Positions 33,046-45,012 of a stretch of DNA of 64,000 bases are shown here, piece by piece. Numbering within the stretch: position 1 is the stretch's first letter; each line of letters starts with the position of its first letter. Source of the DNA: Siphonodentalium dalli (Eukaryota; Mollusca; Scaphopoda; Gadilida; Siphonodentaliidae); NCBI GenBank assembly GCA_032622095.1, contig CP136063.1:142575450-142639449 (forward strand), written 5' to 3'. Under the pieces are notes generated by a model. The model saw nothing but the letters and a program-made list of their open reading frames with translations. It was not told the origin of the DNA and did no database searches. The translations under genes and the position numbers were made by a program.

Positions 33046-33785
33046 GCAATTTTTATAGAGTTTTCATTTTTTCTTTTTTTCTTGGGGTGCTGCTTTTCCC
33101 CGGAAGATGGAGGAGATGTCAATTGTTGTTGTTGTCTCACAAGATGTTCTGTTGTCTTTTGATGTTCTTCCACGTTTCTTTTATATTTTTCTCTCGACTC
33201 CTCATTCAGCCTTCTAAGTTCTTCCAAGAAATTTTGATGTTCGGCTGCTTGTTCTTCTCTGTATTTGTTTTGTTCTTCAGTGAGCGACGCCGGTTCCTCG
33301 TATTATCTCGGCGTCGCAGGGGCGGTGGTGGTGAAATCCGCTCCTGGTGAAAACTGGCAAGGTGGTGAATCCAGTTCCACTGCGAAGCTGGCGGCAGGCA
33401 CGTCCCTGGTGGTGTCGGCGTCCCTTTCTCCGCCTGCCTCCGTGACGAAAGCAGGGATCTCCGGCAGATCAACGGAGTCCCTGCTAGCTGGTGTGACCTC
33501 ATCGACGACCGGGTCAGCAACCAAGTGGGGGGGGGGGGGAGCTGGGCGTCTCTCAGCTCGCCCCTGTATCCACTTGGCTCTTCTCTCGGCGTCCCTTCTC
33601 TTCCTGGAGGGGGTCTTCTTCCGCCTCTTCTTTCTCTTCTGATCCCAGAGGTCCAGATCCCCGTACCGGATGGTAGGTCGCTGGTGGAATCCAGCTTCCG
33701 ATGTACCGCCAGCAGAGGGTACTACTGGAACAGTCCGGTACTCCGTGGATAAACGCACATTGCCTCCCTTAGGGTCTATTCTCAT
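33046..33785 (-). pseudogene. Coding-like ORF with one in-frame stop, function unknown
   Basis: The minus strand is open from ATG at 33785 for 160 codons to a TAA at 33303, then continues in the same frame to about 33046. Features in order: an N-terminal stretch of ordinary composition (1-50), a very basic block (KRKKRRKKTPSRKRR, about 51-65), a proline run (PAPPPPH), an acidic and Ser/Thr-rich middle, the stop, then a charged helical stretch (NFLEELRRLNEESREKYKRN) with coiled-coil character ending in Gln and Lys runs. It is distinctly more GC-rich than its surroundings. No family recognised: it could be a gag-like retroelement protein or a pseudogene exon. The start lies inside an inverted repeat shared with 35047-35104. 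Confidence 0.4.
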
Positions 33786-33825
33786 TGCACACGCGCGTGC
33801 GATTAATCGCAGCGTTTTTTAAGGT
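33771..33825. repeat. Inverted repeat, left arm (pairs with 35047-35104)
   Basis: Contains TGCGATTAATCGCA, itself palindromic, and GGGTCTATTCTCATTGC. The reverse complement occurs at 35047-35104. The arms are about 55 bp and 1.2 kb apart, with small indels. They include the ATGAGAATAGACCC start context of the unknown minus-strand ORF. Confidence 0.75.
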
Positions 33826-33829
33826 CGAG

Positions 33830-35046
33830 CGGCTCTATATGTGTGTTCGATTGCATTCCTTCCTCCCACTTTAAGAGTTCCCTCAATAGGGGTGGGGTCT
33901 GACGAACACATTCATACACAGGGCTAGGGTAGGTTGGAGGATGATAAAGTACTGTTGGTTGTGGGTGACCACATATATATATATGCTGACACATTAACTT
34001 TAAATTTCCTCAGTTAGGTTTACTCAGGTATAAGTTGAGTATAACAAGCCATCAAAATGACATAAGTTTTGAGGACACAATTTATATCTAGCTAATTATA
34101 ATTATAAATAGAGGGTTCAATTCCATGTAGTTGGACATAAATATGCATATTTTATTCCAGTTTGAAACGTATATAACACTATATAGTACGATCACAACCC
34201 AGGAGTTTTATGTATATAATTGTTATTATCACTCAAGATTATCAAAAGTGTACGATTCAAGTGGTTGAATTAGATCTTTCAAAATTTTACTTTATAGTTA
34301 GCTAGGTCTGACAAAAATCGTCTTTCTGAATAAAGCTCATTTAAAACAGTTGTACTCAAATATATGATATCCAGTAAAAATTATGGGGAATGCGGGGATG
34401 AGACCCCAATTTGTTGGAGGAAAAACAAATAGATTTGCATGTAGGGAGGATGGTAGACCCATGGTTGGGAGGGATTTTTATGTTCAACCCTGTGTATGAA
34501 CGTTTTTTTTCTTCAGACCCCCTGCCCCATCATCGAGTGCTCATTTGTATAGCCGCTGGCAACAGTGACAACGCGGCACTAGAATTGACGAACCACCATT
34601 CAAATAGAATAAGTGATGGGACTCAGAATTCGACCATAAGAGTCACACACGCATGGTTTGAGGTCTCATTCTGTCGCCAGGACGCTGTTCGCATGAGCGA
34701 GTGATTTCAATTTGATCGTCATCGGCGGCTTATCATCAGTGGTCGCACATGCTAAACGGCACATTACTATCAATCTATATATTCACAATCTTGGGTACAG
34801 TTTTGCGCGAGACTGACAATATAATATAATGCGATTGAATTCTACAAAAATCACCACTGATGCTAGCTATACGTTGGAAACTTCTTTCCAAGCCATTTCC
34901 TTTACGTACTTCATTTATTATTTTATCGCCCATCAGTTATGAGAATGACTGTACCCGGATAGTATATGTGACCGAGTGAACCATGCCATTCTCTGTAACG
35001 GCTATCTCGATGACGAGGTTGATTGCATATATATATCGTTATGTTA
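33830..35046. other. AT-rich interior between the 55 bp inverted repeats
   Basis: No recognised gene. A 97-codon frame at 34411-34704 has no domain features. If the flanking repeats are TIRs, this would be the body of a 1.3 kb element, but no target duplication was found. Confidence 0.4.
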
Positions 35047-35104
35047 ACACGCACCTTAAAAACGCTGCGATTAATCGCACGCGCGTGAGCAATGAGAATA
35101 GACC
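35047..35104. repeat. Inverted repeat, right arm
   Basis: ACCTTAAAAACGCTGCGATT then CGCACGCGCGTGAGCAATGA and ATAGACCCT mirror 33771-33825. Immediately downstream is CTGGGTAAGTG, a strong splice-donor-like word, and a GC-rich stretch to 35360 with no identified gene. Confidence 0.7.
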
Positions 35105-35499
35105 CTTTAGTCTGGGTAAGTGTCCAGCTAAGGATATCCACAATGCGCAGTTTATCCAAGGCAGCGACAGCGACAGATGGGATTAGCAACATAATCCCCT
35201 GCCAAGTCCAAATCAGCTCACGCCGGAATCGCTCGGGCGGCTAGGATCTTTTCAGATCGGCCACACAACTCACAAGCGATCTCGCTCAGCCGGCCGGAAC
35301 AGCGACAAGTCATAGAGCGCAGAGCATGTACAACCTGCCCGCTCAACGGCTAGCCGAGGAATGATTGAAATGATTGAATATAACAGATAACATTGCTGAA
35401 TTATGTCTCAGTTGGAATGTAGACTAAATGTCGTATTGCGAAGTATCTGGGTGTATTTAATCCGATTAGTATAATTTTGGTCCGATTTTTGAGGCCTTT

Positions 35500-36480
35500 C
35501 TGGTGTGGTGAATGAGAAACCTTCTGTGATAAGCTGTAGTTGTTATAATAATTTGAAGGATTATAGTTGTTTTAACGGAATTCTGAGGTGGTGCATTCAT
35601 GAAGCTTTGAAGGAATTATGAATAATTAGTCTCCAATAATCGGAAGCGATGGATTCTCTCAACCATTTAGTTGCTTTAATAATAGGTGGTGAATGAAACC
35701 TTGTCGGAAATTATTGGTAACGAGTCTGGAGATTGTTTGTAAACAACAAGCAGCCGTAGATTGGCTTCTGTCAGTAATTTCTTTTTAAATAATATGTTCA
35801 TCTGGAACCAATATTTTTTTTGCGTACTCCGATGGACTAAATGTGATTAGAAACGTACTCGGTATATGCGTACTTAAAACATGTAACGACGATCGACAGT
35901 TTTGGTCTGATTATTATCCTGCATGCTATTTCGTGCACTATTCAGACCTCTATTTCAATAGAATTAAAAAAAATAACAAAGAAAAGATACATGCCAGTTC
36001 AAAAGTCGTATAAGAGAACCGCGAAACGAACAGTTTAGTGTATATATATTTGCCACGAGGTGGCAGCACGTCAACATAATAGCGTGTCAATTGTAAAGGC
36101 GTTCATCACTTTTTTGGCATTGGTGTGTGGTCATTTGTGTATCAATGCAATGGCCGTTGCATGCTTGGCGATTTACCTTTCATCCAATTGGAACGTATGC
36201 GCCCTTTATGGTGTGTAAATATTTCATAACGTTAGTTTGGCACTTCCGAATTAAAAAAATGTTTTCACATGTTTTCTCACCAAGCGCATATATACTATAC
36301 ACAAATACAACAAAAATTACCCAATTATAATCAACTACATAGCCGTCGCCTATATACACATTTCCCAGAAACACTACATTATAGCTCCAACATATTTGAT
36401 ATATGTCTAATAATATAATCTTGATGACGTTACCATTTCTGACTATGGTTTTCTTGTAATTTATTTATATGTGCTGCATT
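35500..36480. repeat. Dispersed non-coding repeat, copy 3 (split)
   Basis: 35506-35602 matches 24402-24497 (TTTTAACGGAATTCTGAGGT, GGTGCATTCATG), and 36404-36458 matches 24530-24583 (GACGTTACCATTTCTGACTA). The two matching blocks are about 40 bp apart at 24.5 kb but 800 bp apart here. Either this copy carries an insertion or the other carries a deletion. The block with GCGCCCTTTATGGTGTG (36200) also resembles 27006. Confidence 0.6.
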
Positions 36481-39027
36481 CCCGCGGTGCAGTTTGATTA
36501 AAATTAACCACGATAGTTACTATATGGCTATATACATGTAAGTATGTTGCTCGACGTTCTATTCGCCCAAATGAGTCTGCCGAACCGTTACGTCTTTCGG
36601 GGGGTTGATCTCTACTCAACACTCGTTATATTTTACATACTGACATAAAGGTTTAAATGGTAAGATGGCGAGTTTGTGGGATCACTCATTCAAGTCAATT
36701 ATGGAACTGAGATAAACCTGCATTCATTGTCACGACTGGGTAATATTTCGAGCGACCCTCGAACTAGCTAACTTGTTCGGCAAACTAGTAAAATATGTCG
36801 CAACTGAAAATGCTGTATCACTGTGTGTTGGTTAGAATCTACCATGTATACGTATAATGAGTTAATGAGCCAGATAGATTATTTGGTCTAGGGAAACGAC
36901 ATATCTAAATGTACCATAATAATTATGACGGACAATAATATTATTGTTACAAAATGGTACCATAGTAAGGCAGTACACATATTATGACATCGCAACTGGT
37001 ACGTGTGACCTAGCCATTTTCTGATACGGTGTATCCTGTAGCCACGATCCGATTTTTGATGCCGGCCGACCTGTGTGTCAGTTCAAAGGCATGAAGACAT
37101 TGTATACCTTTTCGTGGACAGATCGCGTGATGATGTGTAGTCAACACGTAAGCCGTTGTGAGTACACGGAGTTTTAACCAGTCTCTTTAATAAAAGCCGA
37201 CGATGATATTTCAGCTCTTTGAAGATAAAGGGGTTTCCCTAGAAAACTATATCAACTATCAGAATATAGCTTTGTGCTAAGTTGTTTATATGAACGCTGA
37301 CAGGCATCCGTTAATGCTGCTATATGGTAGCATACACATTTCCCCCAGAAATTTTGGCCAACTGGGAGGGGGTTGGTACTATACTTTAAATCTATCATGA
37401 GCCGTCATCTTTGACATATAGGCACAATCGAATATATTTCTACAGAAAGAGTATAGCAGCAGGTGAAAGAAAATGTTTGTACTTTCGTTTGTTCGTACCA
37501 TTTGTCAATGAGTTTGCACACAAAATGCCCAATTTTACCCTTTTTTGTTTTACTAATATTTACCATTTTCAACCCAAAAGTAGACCAGGACATATCGAAT
37601 GTAAGGAAGTAAGCTTCTTCTAACTGATAGAGCTATAATAGATCTGAGAAATATTTGAAATAGAAAAAAAGTTATCGCAGCAATTTCAAAATATTGTCTT
37701 GCAAGCGCAGATGACAGCATTCAGGGAGAGAGAGATGGCGCTATTTTCCTATAAACCAAAACCAAACGCACAGTTGGCTTGAACTGAATAAGAAAATCAT
37801 ATTACGCATCCAAACTTTTACAGTTTTGTAAAATAATTAAACCATCAAACCAGTAATGTCACATTCAACACATGCTACACTGGCAGTTATGCTCCCCAGA
37901 TAATTATTTTTCTATTTTTCAGCCCTACCTATGCATCCGTTGGTTTATTTGCAATCTCTCTGGAGATTATGAACACTCGCGAGGGTGTTACATTTGGAAT
38001 TGAGATTGTGTGATATCAGTTCTCTTATTACGAAATTCATTTATACACAACTGGGTGTCATACGTATGTCAAAACCTATGAATAATAAATAGATCGACCG
38101 TAGCTAAAACTACATAATCGCCATGTTAGCTGATTATCAGCGACGAAAATCATGGGTGCAACCTTTCACGCGGTCCCCAATTCCTGTTGACATTGTGATA
38201 ATTATCTAGACAATGCAGTCAGAACAGAAACCGTCTTTTGACGCCATTATCAAACGAGATATGTATAATCATTCGTTGTCACCCACTTGTTCTCCGTTGG
38301 TGCAAATAGGTGCACCATTCTTGGTTTTTAATTTTCGGGCGTATGATCTATATCATCTAACATCGACAAAGTGAGGCGGATTATCTACACTCATTAATAT
38401 ATTTCACGAATGCCTGAAAAACTAAAACAGTCCAATCTGGATACCAATCGCTGAAACTAGGATTATTAAACTTGCTGTTTCTGATAACTACAAATTACAC
38501 AATTAAAGTTATTAGCAAACCGTTTCACAGATAGAAATATATATGGCACTCGAAATGCCCTGATATCAGCTATATCGAGTAATGCTAAGCAACGCAGACT
38601 ATATATGCACAGATTTAGAAATATCACAAACTATATATGTAACACGCATTTCAATGTTCGTCAATGAGTGATACACACATGCAGAAACAGTGATAGGTTA
38701 ATCAGCTGAAAGCCCATGTAATACATGTTAACAGATGTAGATGTACAAATATTCGTCTGGAATAAATATAGCATATAAACCGTTGAAACGACCATAGCTG
38801 TATAATATCGGTATTTAGTACATATATATGAGAAACATATTGATATATGATAGTGACTTCTAGGCCCATGAGGAGGCCCGGTGCCTTTATGTCAACATAC
38901 ATGTACTTTTGTGTTACTTTAATCTAATTTATGCATATATGCCAGAAATTATTCCCCGCGAACTCTGGGGGAAACGGGATATAAGGTTGAAAATGTTGGT
39001 TTTCTAATTTTCGGACACACCACCCCG
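36481..39027. other. No gene seen; unassigned AT-rich DNA
   Basis: No recognisable coding domain, RNA gene or structured repeat. Small frames (37405-37623, 38702-38902) appear on both strands and look random. Confidence 0.5.
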
Positions 39028-39130
39028 GGAACGCAAGTTTTTTCCTGTCTGATCACGGAAACTGACTCATCCATCGCAAGTTTTTTCCTGTCCGATCACT
39101 GATCCAACGCAAGTATTTTCCTGTCCGATC
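39028..39130. repeat. Short tandem repeat, three diverged copies
   Basis: CGCAAGTTTTTTCCTGTCTG and close variants occur at 39032, 39075 and 39108, each followed by ATCAC, spaced 43 and 33 bp. A small degenerate minisatellite. Confidence 0.75.
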
Positions 39131-40125
39131 ACGGACATTTCACTCACCTTTTCAAGGGCAATTGAGCGGTAAAACGAAGGAGAGAAAGTAAGGAAAGCGT
39201 TGGTAGATTTATTGTCTTGTTGTAACCAATAACCTTAATATAATCGATGTGATTGATTGATTATTGATTGATTATATATTAGCGATACACTAGGAATGGA
39301 ATATACAAAACATATGAATAGATGTAGATGTGTATAACCGGAGATGACATTGGACAGGATAGGATAATTTATTTACAATACATATGAATTATCCAATGGA
39401 AGTAATACATAATAAGGTAAAGCAGTGTATTGTCGGGGGTATATAGCCTAGCCTTACCGGGCTGTCTTCCTGCTACCCCCTAAAACAAGTATCAGTATAA
39501 ATAATAAACCGTCTTCCTGCATTAGTTTAAACTGGCGTGCACTGCCAACGCGAACGATTAATCTCCACGTACCCAATGAATGTGCGTTGCATCACCAAAG
39601 AGTTTACGCGCTAAGATTCATTTCCCATGTTGAGTTACTAACGAACACTTCAGAATGTATTTGACATGTCTTGTATGAAATAACGCTCACGCAGAACCTT
39701 TTACAAGTGACAGTAAATATATATACATTTGGGATAGACAGTAACTGTTAACTACAAAAGTTGGTAATTTACTATTATCATGCATGGTTGGGGTCCATTT
39801 GAAACTTAGATATAAAATCATATGACGCCCTGAGAGAGTATATGCCATTCCGGAGTTCCAAACAAGCAGGAAATAACCACTACCAAATGCTTTTTACTGG
39901 ATTACTAGCGCTATTAATTATTGATATGTTTCCAGCAATATAAACCGCGTATTCACTTATACCATCCACGCGCATGGGAGTTTGCAATGCGATGTAGGAC
40001 GGTCATTTTACTGGGAACAGCGTTATACATGGTGACAGCCCTAGTTCTGTCTTGAGCGAAATAGTCGAGCAGCAGGCTAAATGCGTAACAACGACATCAG
40101 CCGCTCGCCAAATTTTATCCTATAT
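39131..40125. other. No gene seen
   Basis: AT-rich DNA without recognisable features. Confidence 0.5.
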
Positions 40126-41172
40126 TTAGATTATGTATAACGTCAGGAAATTCCCAGCTCGCGTCAAGGTGATCTTTTCAAGTTTTTGTCGTAGAGTGAG
40201 TAAATTGTTTTCAGATGCACAGGCCATAGGGGAATTGTCCCGTTTAGTCTTCCCTCCACTGGAAATAATAACAAACACCCAATTATGTTTGGAAACTAAC
40301 CATGACGAGCGACGGTCCCGTGTATTTCTCTGATCGCACAATGGTAGTAGGCCTGACCACGTTGAACCAATACATACAGCCACATTAACGACCGTGTCCC
40401 CACCGGCCAGAACAAAAAACGCCATTCTGATTATATATATTTTATAATGGCGGAAATCTGTCACCGGAGCCTTTGTGAAGCCCGTCTGCAGGGTGAAAAT
40501 CTGCTCCTCATCTCAAGATATATATTGTTGATATTATATACATGAGTGAGTTGCACAGTCATATGCATATACACACAATAATTATATACAGAACGAGTAT
40601 ACATGAATGTTATGTGTTATTAATCATACATGGATGTGTCAATTAAGCACAAAATACATATGAATTTGAGGCAATGGCCAATGTATATACTTGCACTCCG
40701 TGTTTGTTTAGAAGTTTGTACCAGAAGGCGTTTCTCAGTTATTGAATGTGAGGGGAGAAGCAGTGAAGGAACATATGTGACATCTGGCATGCATATGAGG
40801 AGTGGCAATGTTTGCATACTGCAGCGTTGTCATATGTAGTTTTGGAGAGATTTCGGCAGAATTTTGGGTTTTTCTCTAGCGATCAACCAACCTCTCCATA
40901 CTGAGTTTGGACAATGCTTTACCGTGCGGAAAAAAAGTCAGATGTGCGTTAGTTAAGTTGGCAGTAGCTGTTGCGTTCGGAGTATTAATATTCATGTCCA
41001 CGAGCTCCTTCCAGTGCCTTTGCAATGGAAACATTCCGCTATTTACAGAGGTAGTGAAACATTGGTATATGTTATACCTATGTAAAATTGGAAATATATC
41101 CTTTTCGAAGCCCATCAACGGCCGACTGGATGGCGGATAATGACAAGTATTGTTTATGTCGGAGCGAAACAA
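40126..41172. other. Unassigned frames on both strands
   Basis: Minus-strand frames of 112 codons (40126-40464) and 98 codons (40876-41172), plus overlapping plus-strand frames, are slightly longer than their surroundings. None shows a domain I recognise, and no splice structure can be defended. They may be eroded transposon parts. Confidence 0.2.
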
Positions 41173-41224
41173 TAGCCCAATTAATTCGGATTATAGAACG
41201 ACTGTATTAACTCAACAATCAAAT

Positions 41225-41340
41225 TTGATCATGTAAATGTATGTATGTATATATCCTTTATTTCCTCCGTTAACGAAGAGCTTTTACAATATAATTGGAA
41301 TGTTTACAAAATACAATACAAAAATCAAATAAATAAATAA
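41225..41340 (-). repeat. Possible LINE 3' end (minus strand)
   Basis: The reverse complement reads TTGTAAAAGCTCTTCGTTAA, then CGGAGGAAATAAAGGATATA. It resembles the common CR1/L2 tail plan (GTAAATAGCTC..GTTAA..GGAGGAAATAAA). No adjoining ORF2 was found upstream on that strand. Confidence 0.35.
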
Positions 41341-41479
41341 GCATTAAACTATGTGGTAGACAGATAAGTCAGCCAGAGATTAGATGAGACAGTCATGCAC
41401 GTTTATAGAGACAGGTATGTAAGCAGATTGTTGGTTGTACATACAACAGACCATACATAAATTCTGTACTGGGAGAGCA

Positions 41480-42813
41480 TATTGTGGGAAATTAAAAAAA
41501 CGGACGATGAAGTTCTGGTAACCGTGAGTAACATTGACAGAAAAGGCTCACTGATAAACTCGGGATTCCAGTTATGTGGTTAAATAGTTAATCCAGAGAT
41601 TGTGAACATATAAGGCCACATCTATCACTATTATCAACGCTCCAATTGAAATGGATGACAGTCTGGTAATTTCATATATGAGTAAATTCAGAAGTGTGGT
41701 GGACGGAAGTTTAAAGAGAGGTTTCATGAAAGGGTCTAAGTGCAGACGGGGACAAGATATATACAAATTCAAGATTGCACTGAGGTCCCACACTTAATTA
41801 CAGTATATGGATTTGAATGCAACGACAAAACAAAAGTTTCATGTAAACATTGTGATGTACTTCATTATGCAAATGAGCTGTGCAAGGCAGGTAGAAAAGC
41901 CAAGGTCACTTGCGGTAACTGCTTGAGTACTACTCACCAACGCTGGTCGTGCACGGAGCCTGTGCGCTGAAGGGTATGTCTGAAAAGTGGTCACGTGGGA
42001 CGCGAATGTCAATCAAATGCTCGGGACAACTCACGACGAGACGTCAGTCGTGAACGGGAGTAGTGCTGACAATGACGACGAGCAATCGAGTGATGTTGGC
42101 TCTGACATGGACGCGGCGACAGTGATTGATTCGGATAGTGCGAGTGACGACACGGAAAGTTCGGGAAGTGATAGTGAGTCTGAGCAGGAGAATGAGAAAA
42201 CGCGTGTGCTAGTTGATTCAATAGTAATCGGAGTATGCGTGATGTGCATATAAATAAGCCAAATGTGAGTGTCTTTTACAAATCTGGTAGTAAAGTTAAC
42301 CAGATTGAGTCGCTAATGAAGGATGCACATAAGAGGAAGCGGTTCAGATATAAAGCCATCAAATCAGTTACCCTCCATTTGGGTACAAATGATGTAACAA
42401 AATGTAACAATAAGCCGGAGTCTGTCAAAGTAGTATTCACAAAGAGCATTCCAAAAGTATTAGCTAAATTCCCCAAAGCATTCATAAATGTGTGTAGCAT
42501 TCCTCCAAGGAAGGGTGAAGGCAAGCATATTAAGAAGCTTAATGGCTACACAACTGAAGTCAATTCATTTTTGTGTGAGTTTTGTAAAGATTTTCCTAAC
42601 GTAAATTTTGTTGACAATGACAATTTGTTAACTAGCTTCGGAGGCGTTGTGAGGAGTTTGTTCAACACGAGTGATGCATCTGGTGTGCATTTTAGCCCGG
42701 ATGGTAAGAAACGGTTGGCTGAGACATTGGACATTGGGTCGGACAGAAAGAGAAAGCGCATCAGCGGCCGAACGACTGGATCTGGAAAGAAGAAGTCTGC
42801 GAAGCATGCTTGA
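41480..42813 (+). pseudogene. LINE ORF1: gag-like zinc knuckle plus SGNH-hydrolase-like domain
   Basis: Pieces in three frames line up in the order seen in two-ORF LINEs. First come DDEVLVTVSNIDRKG and APIEMDDSLVISYMSKF with VVDGSLKRG (41630-41720, a nucleic-acid-binding fold region). Then CKHCDVLHYANELC, CGNCLSTTHQRWSC and CLKSGHVGREC (41850-42010), a series of cysteine knuckles. Next is a Ser/Asp/Glu-rich acidic spacer (42040-42200). Last is a 192-codon frame (42235-42813) with SMRDVHI, SVTLHLGTNDV and SGVHFSPDGKKRLAE, which match SGNH-hydrolase blocks I, III and V. Such esterase-like domains are known in CR1-type ORF1 proteins. Frameshifts lie near 41775, 41965 and 42230; the nucleophile Ser falls at the last break. 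A basic tail ends the protein. Confidence 0.7.
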
Positions 42814-42852
42814 TGGGAGAGCGAATTGACTGAGTGTATTGCGATTGTGAAA

Positions 42853-43745
42853 ATGCCCCTGTTAGGCACTGATCGCCTGAAAATATTGGGGTTGAATGTT
42901 TGTGGGCTCGATAGACGGTTAAACTATCCCGACTTTTGTGACCTAATTGATGAATATGATATCTTATGTTTTTAAAGTAATCGGTCTAAAAGCAAGAATG
43001 CGCGGATGTCGTAGGAGTGGTGGTATTGTGTTAGCCGTGAAAGTTGATATTCAGCATTTCAGAAGTATAGATAATAAATCTGAAATAGTAACTTGGGCAA
43101 GATATAAATCCTCGCTTCTTATATAGGTACTGTATATGTGCCGCCTAGCAATACGAAATATGCTAGTGACAATTGGTGTATGGAATTGGAACTTGAACTT
43201 CGTAAATATCGAATGCCTGACGACCAGGTAGTGTTGGTCGGTGATTTCAACGCACGGAGATCAAATCTCGATGATATTTTATTTTTGATAATGTTATAGT
43301 TTCCGAAAATTTGGAAAGAATGCGCGCATCACGTGACGAAGGTAAGCCGACAGGTTATGGTCGCGAGCTTATTACATTTTGCAAGACTGGAAAGTTTATT
43401 ATAGCGAACGGGAGATGTGGAGAAGATAGGAATATCGGTGAACTAACTTGTAGCGATGCGAGTATGATAGATTGTGTAATAGCTAATGATAATGCACTGT
43501 GTTCAATAGTTTTTTCTGTGTTGTGTTTTAATCCATTATTTTCTGATGAGCATGCGGCATTGTCATGCAAATATTCATATAGAACGCATATGTAATTGAG
43601 TCACATAGATCTGTTGAGCACAAAAAATACTTGAAAAAAGTTAAAAGAAATACTTTTCCTAGAAATGAGATAAAATCCATTTGTAAATGGAATGAAGATA
43701 AACATACACCCCAACCCGATGCAAAATGGCCGACCATAGTTAAGA
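42853..43745 (+). pseudogene. LINE ORF2 apurinic-type endonuclease, truncated
   Basis: It starts 40 bp after the ORF1 stop at an ATG (42853). Order of recognisable blocks: KILGLNVCGLDRRLNYPDF with DEYDILCF (N-terminal strand and the start of the Glu block), RRSGGIVLAV, GTVYVPPSNTKYASDNW, VVLVGDFNAR (catalytic Asp/Asn block, about 43235), GRELITFCKTGKFIIANGR and SMIDCVI, then LFSDEHAALS (43540, the terminal SDH-type block, here DEH). Stops and at least three frameshifts break it. No RT follows: recognisable sequence ends near 43745 and a piggyBac-like MITE begins at 43933. The same family occurs at 61600-64000. Confidence 0.75.
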
Positions 43746-43928
43746 GAGCTTAACGCAAACATGGGACCCATGCCATTTTTTGACCCATCTGGGCGGCAGC
43801 CATTTTGAATCGAGGTGGGATGTGTTGGGTGTACGTTTAGGGCCTCTAAAGTAGGGGCCACCCTGCAAGACCAATTGTTTCACCTAACCCTTGTCCGATT
43901 CACTAAGTATACCACATAATTATGTCAC
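43746..43928. other. Spacer between LINE fragment and MITE
   Basis: No gene. Contains GGCAGCCATTTTGAATC, a YY1-like word in reverse orientation. Confidence 0.4.
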
Positions 43929-43932
43929 TTAA

Positions 43933-45012
43933 CTCTTTCACTGCCGATCGCGACTACAGTCGAATTACCCATACACTGCCGATAGCGACTTGAGTCGAAA
44001 TCGGGTACATGCTGACAGCAGGACGGGTACATATGGTGTAAATATGGCCGTCCAGTGAATATGACGCATATGAGTTCCAGTGATGGGCACATACATGACA
44101 TTTTTATAAGTTCCAGACTATATAACACTAGGAAACGTGTGATATTGTGCAGATAAGAGGCATTCTTTGTATATATGACTATATAACGTGAACCGATAAA
44201 TAAGGGCACTTGGTGATGTCGTGGTCACGTGGTCTTTTCATAGGTCACGCGTGTATCTCTAGCTATCACATTTTTACCAACAATATAAAATGGTAACTCA
44301 AATACAACAACCTACCGAATTTGATATGTTCATCAAATGCTTATAACATGATGAAGTCGGAAAATACCCAAAACATACGGCCATACTAGTGTTATATGTA
44401 GATCCAAGATGGCCACCAAGGTCACGTGATCAATTTGAGGTGGCCTATGTGGCTCCAACATATCAACATGTCTATATGGTCCAACAACAGAAGTCAGACA
44501 TTTACGATATATTGAAATGTTAATGCAATACCCGCACCTATACATGTGTACATGGTATTTGTGACCACTCACGCATAGGTTCATGGTGATCACCACGGCC
44601 ACGTGACCTATTCAAATTTGGGTATATATAGCACATTTTGTACGGGTATGGGTCCCTCCCTGAAAGACGACAACTAACGTGAGAAATAAATGTTGAGAAT
44701 GACCAATTTCTGGCAAGTTTCTGCTTCGATAGCACCCATATATACCCATATATGCACGAATAAGCATCAAACACAGCCATTTAATGTGTAAACCAAGATG
44801 GCCGCCTAGGTCACGTGACCTATATGGTGGTGGCGTGAGTTGTTATGCCTATGTCTATTCACATATGAAGTTTCAACACATTATTCCAAGCGATACTTGA
44901 GATACCTTATGTTACTTATTATACACCCATAATGTATTATATACATTGTATACATGTATTGTATTCTTGGCAGTGGGGAATCCGTCTGTGGTGCTGAGTG
45001 GCAGTGAAAGAG
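43933..45012. mobile_element. piggyBac-like MITE with TTAA target duplication
   Basis: TTAA at 43929-43932 and 45013-45016 flanks 1080 bp whose ends are perfect 13 bp inverted repeats (CTCTTTCACTGCC). TTAA duplications with short C-starting TIRs are the signature of the piggyBac superfamily. No transposase is encoded. Near the left end a CACTGCCGAT-GCGACT word is repeated in tandem. The interior has several GGTCACGTGACC-type E-boxes (44223, 44420, 44597, 44809) and AAGATGGCCRCC words (44406, 44795). Confidence 0.8.

Noticed and set aside
33303-33785. Host gene with intact reading frame
   Set aside because: One in-frame TAA, no splice or promoter context, and the start lies in a repeat; kept only as an unknown pseudogene-like ORF.
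35090-35360. Spliced-leader RNA or snRNA gene suggested by ATGAGAATAGACCC followed by GTAAGTG
   Set aside because: No Sm-site-like U-rich tract or terminal hairpin could be placed, and the upstream part belongs to an inverted repeat.
40126-41172. Membrane protein or receptor exons
   Set aside because: Frames are short, occur on both strands and show no recognisable motif or splice pattern.
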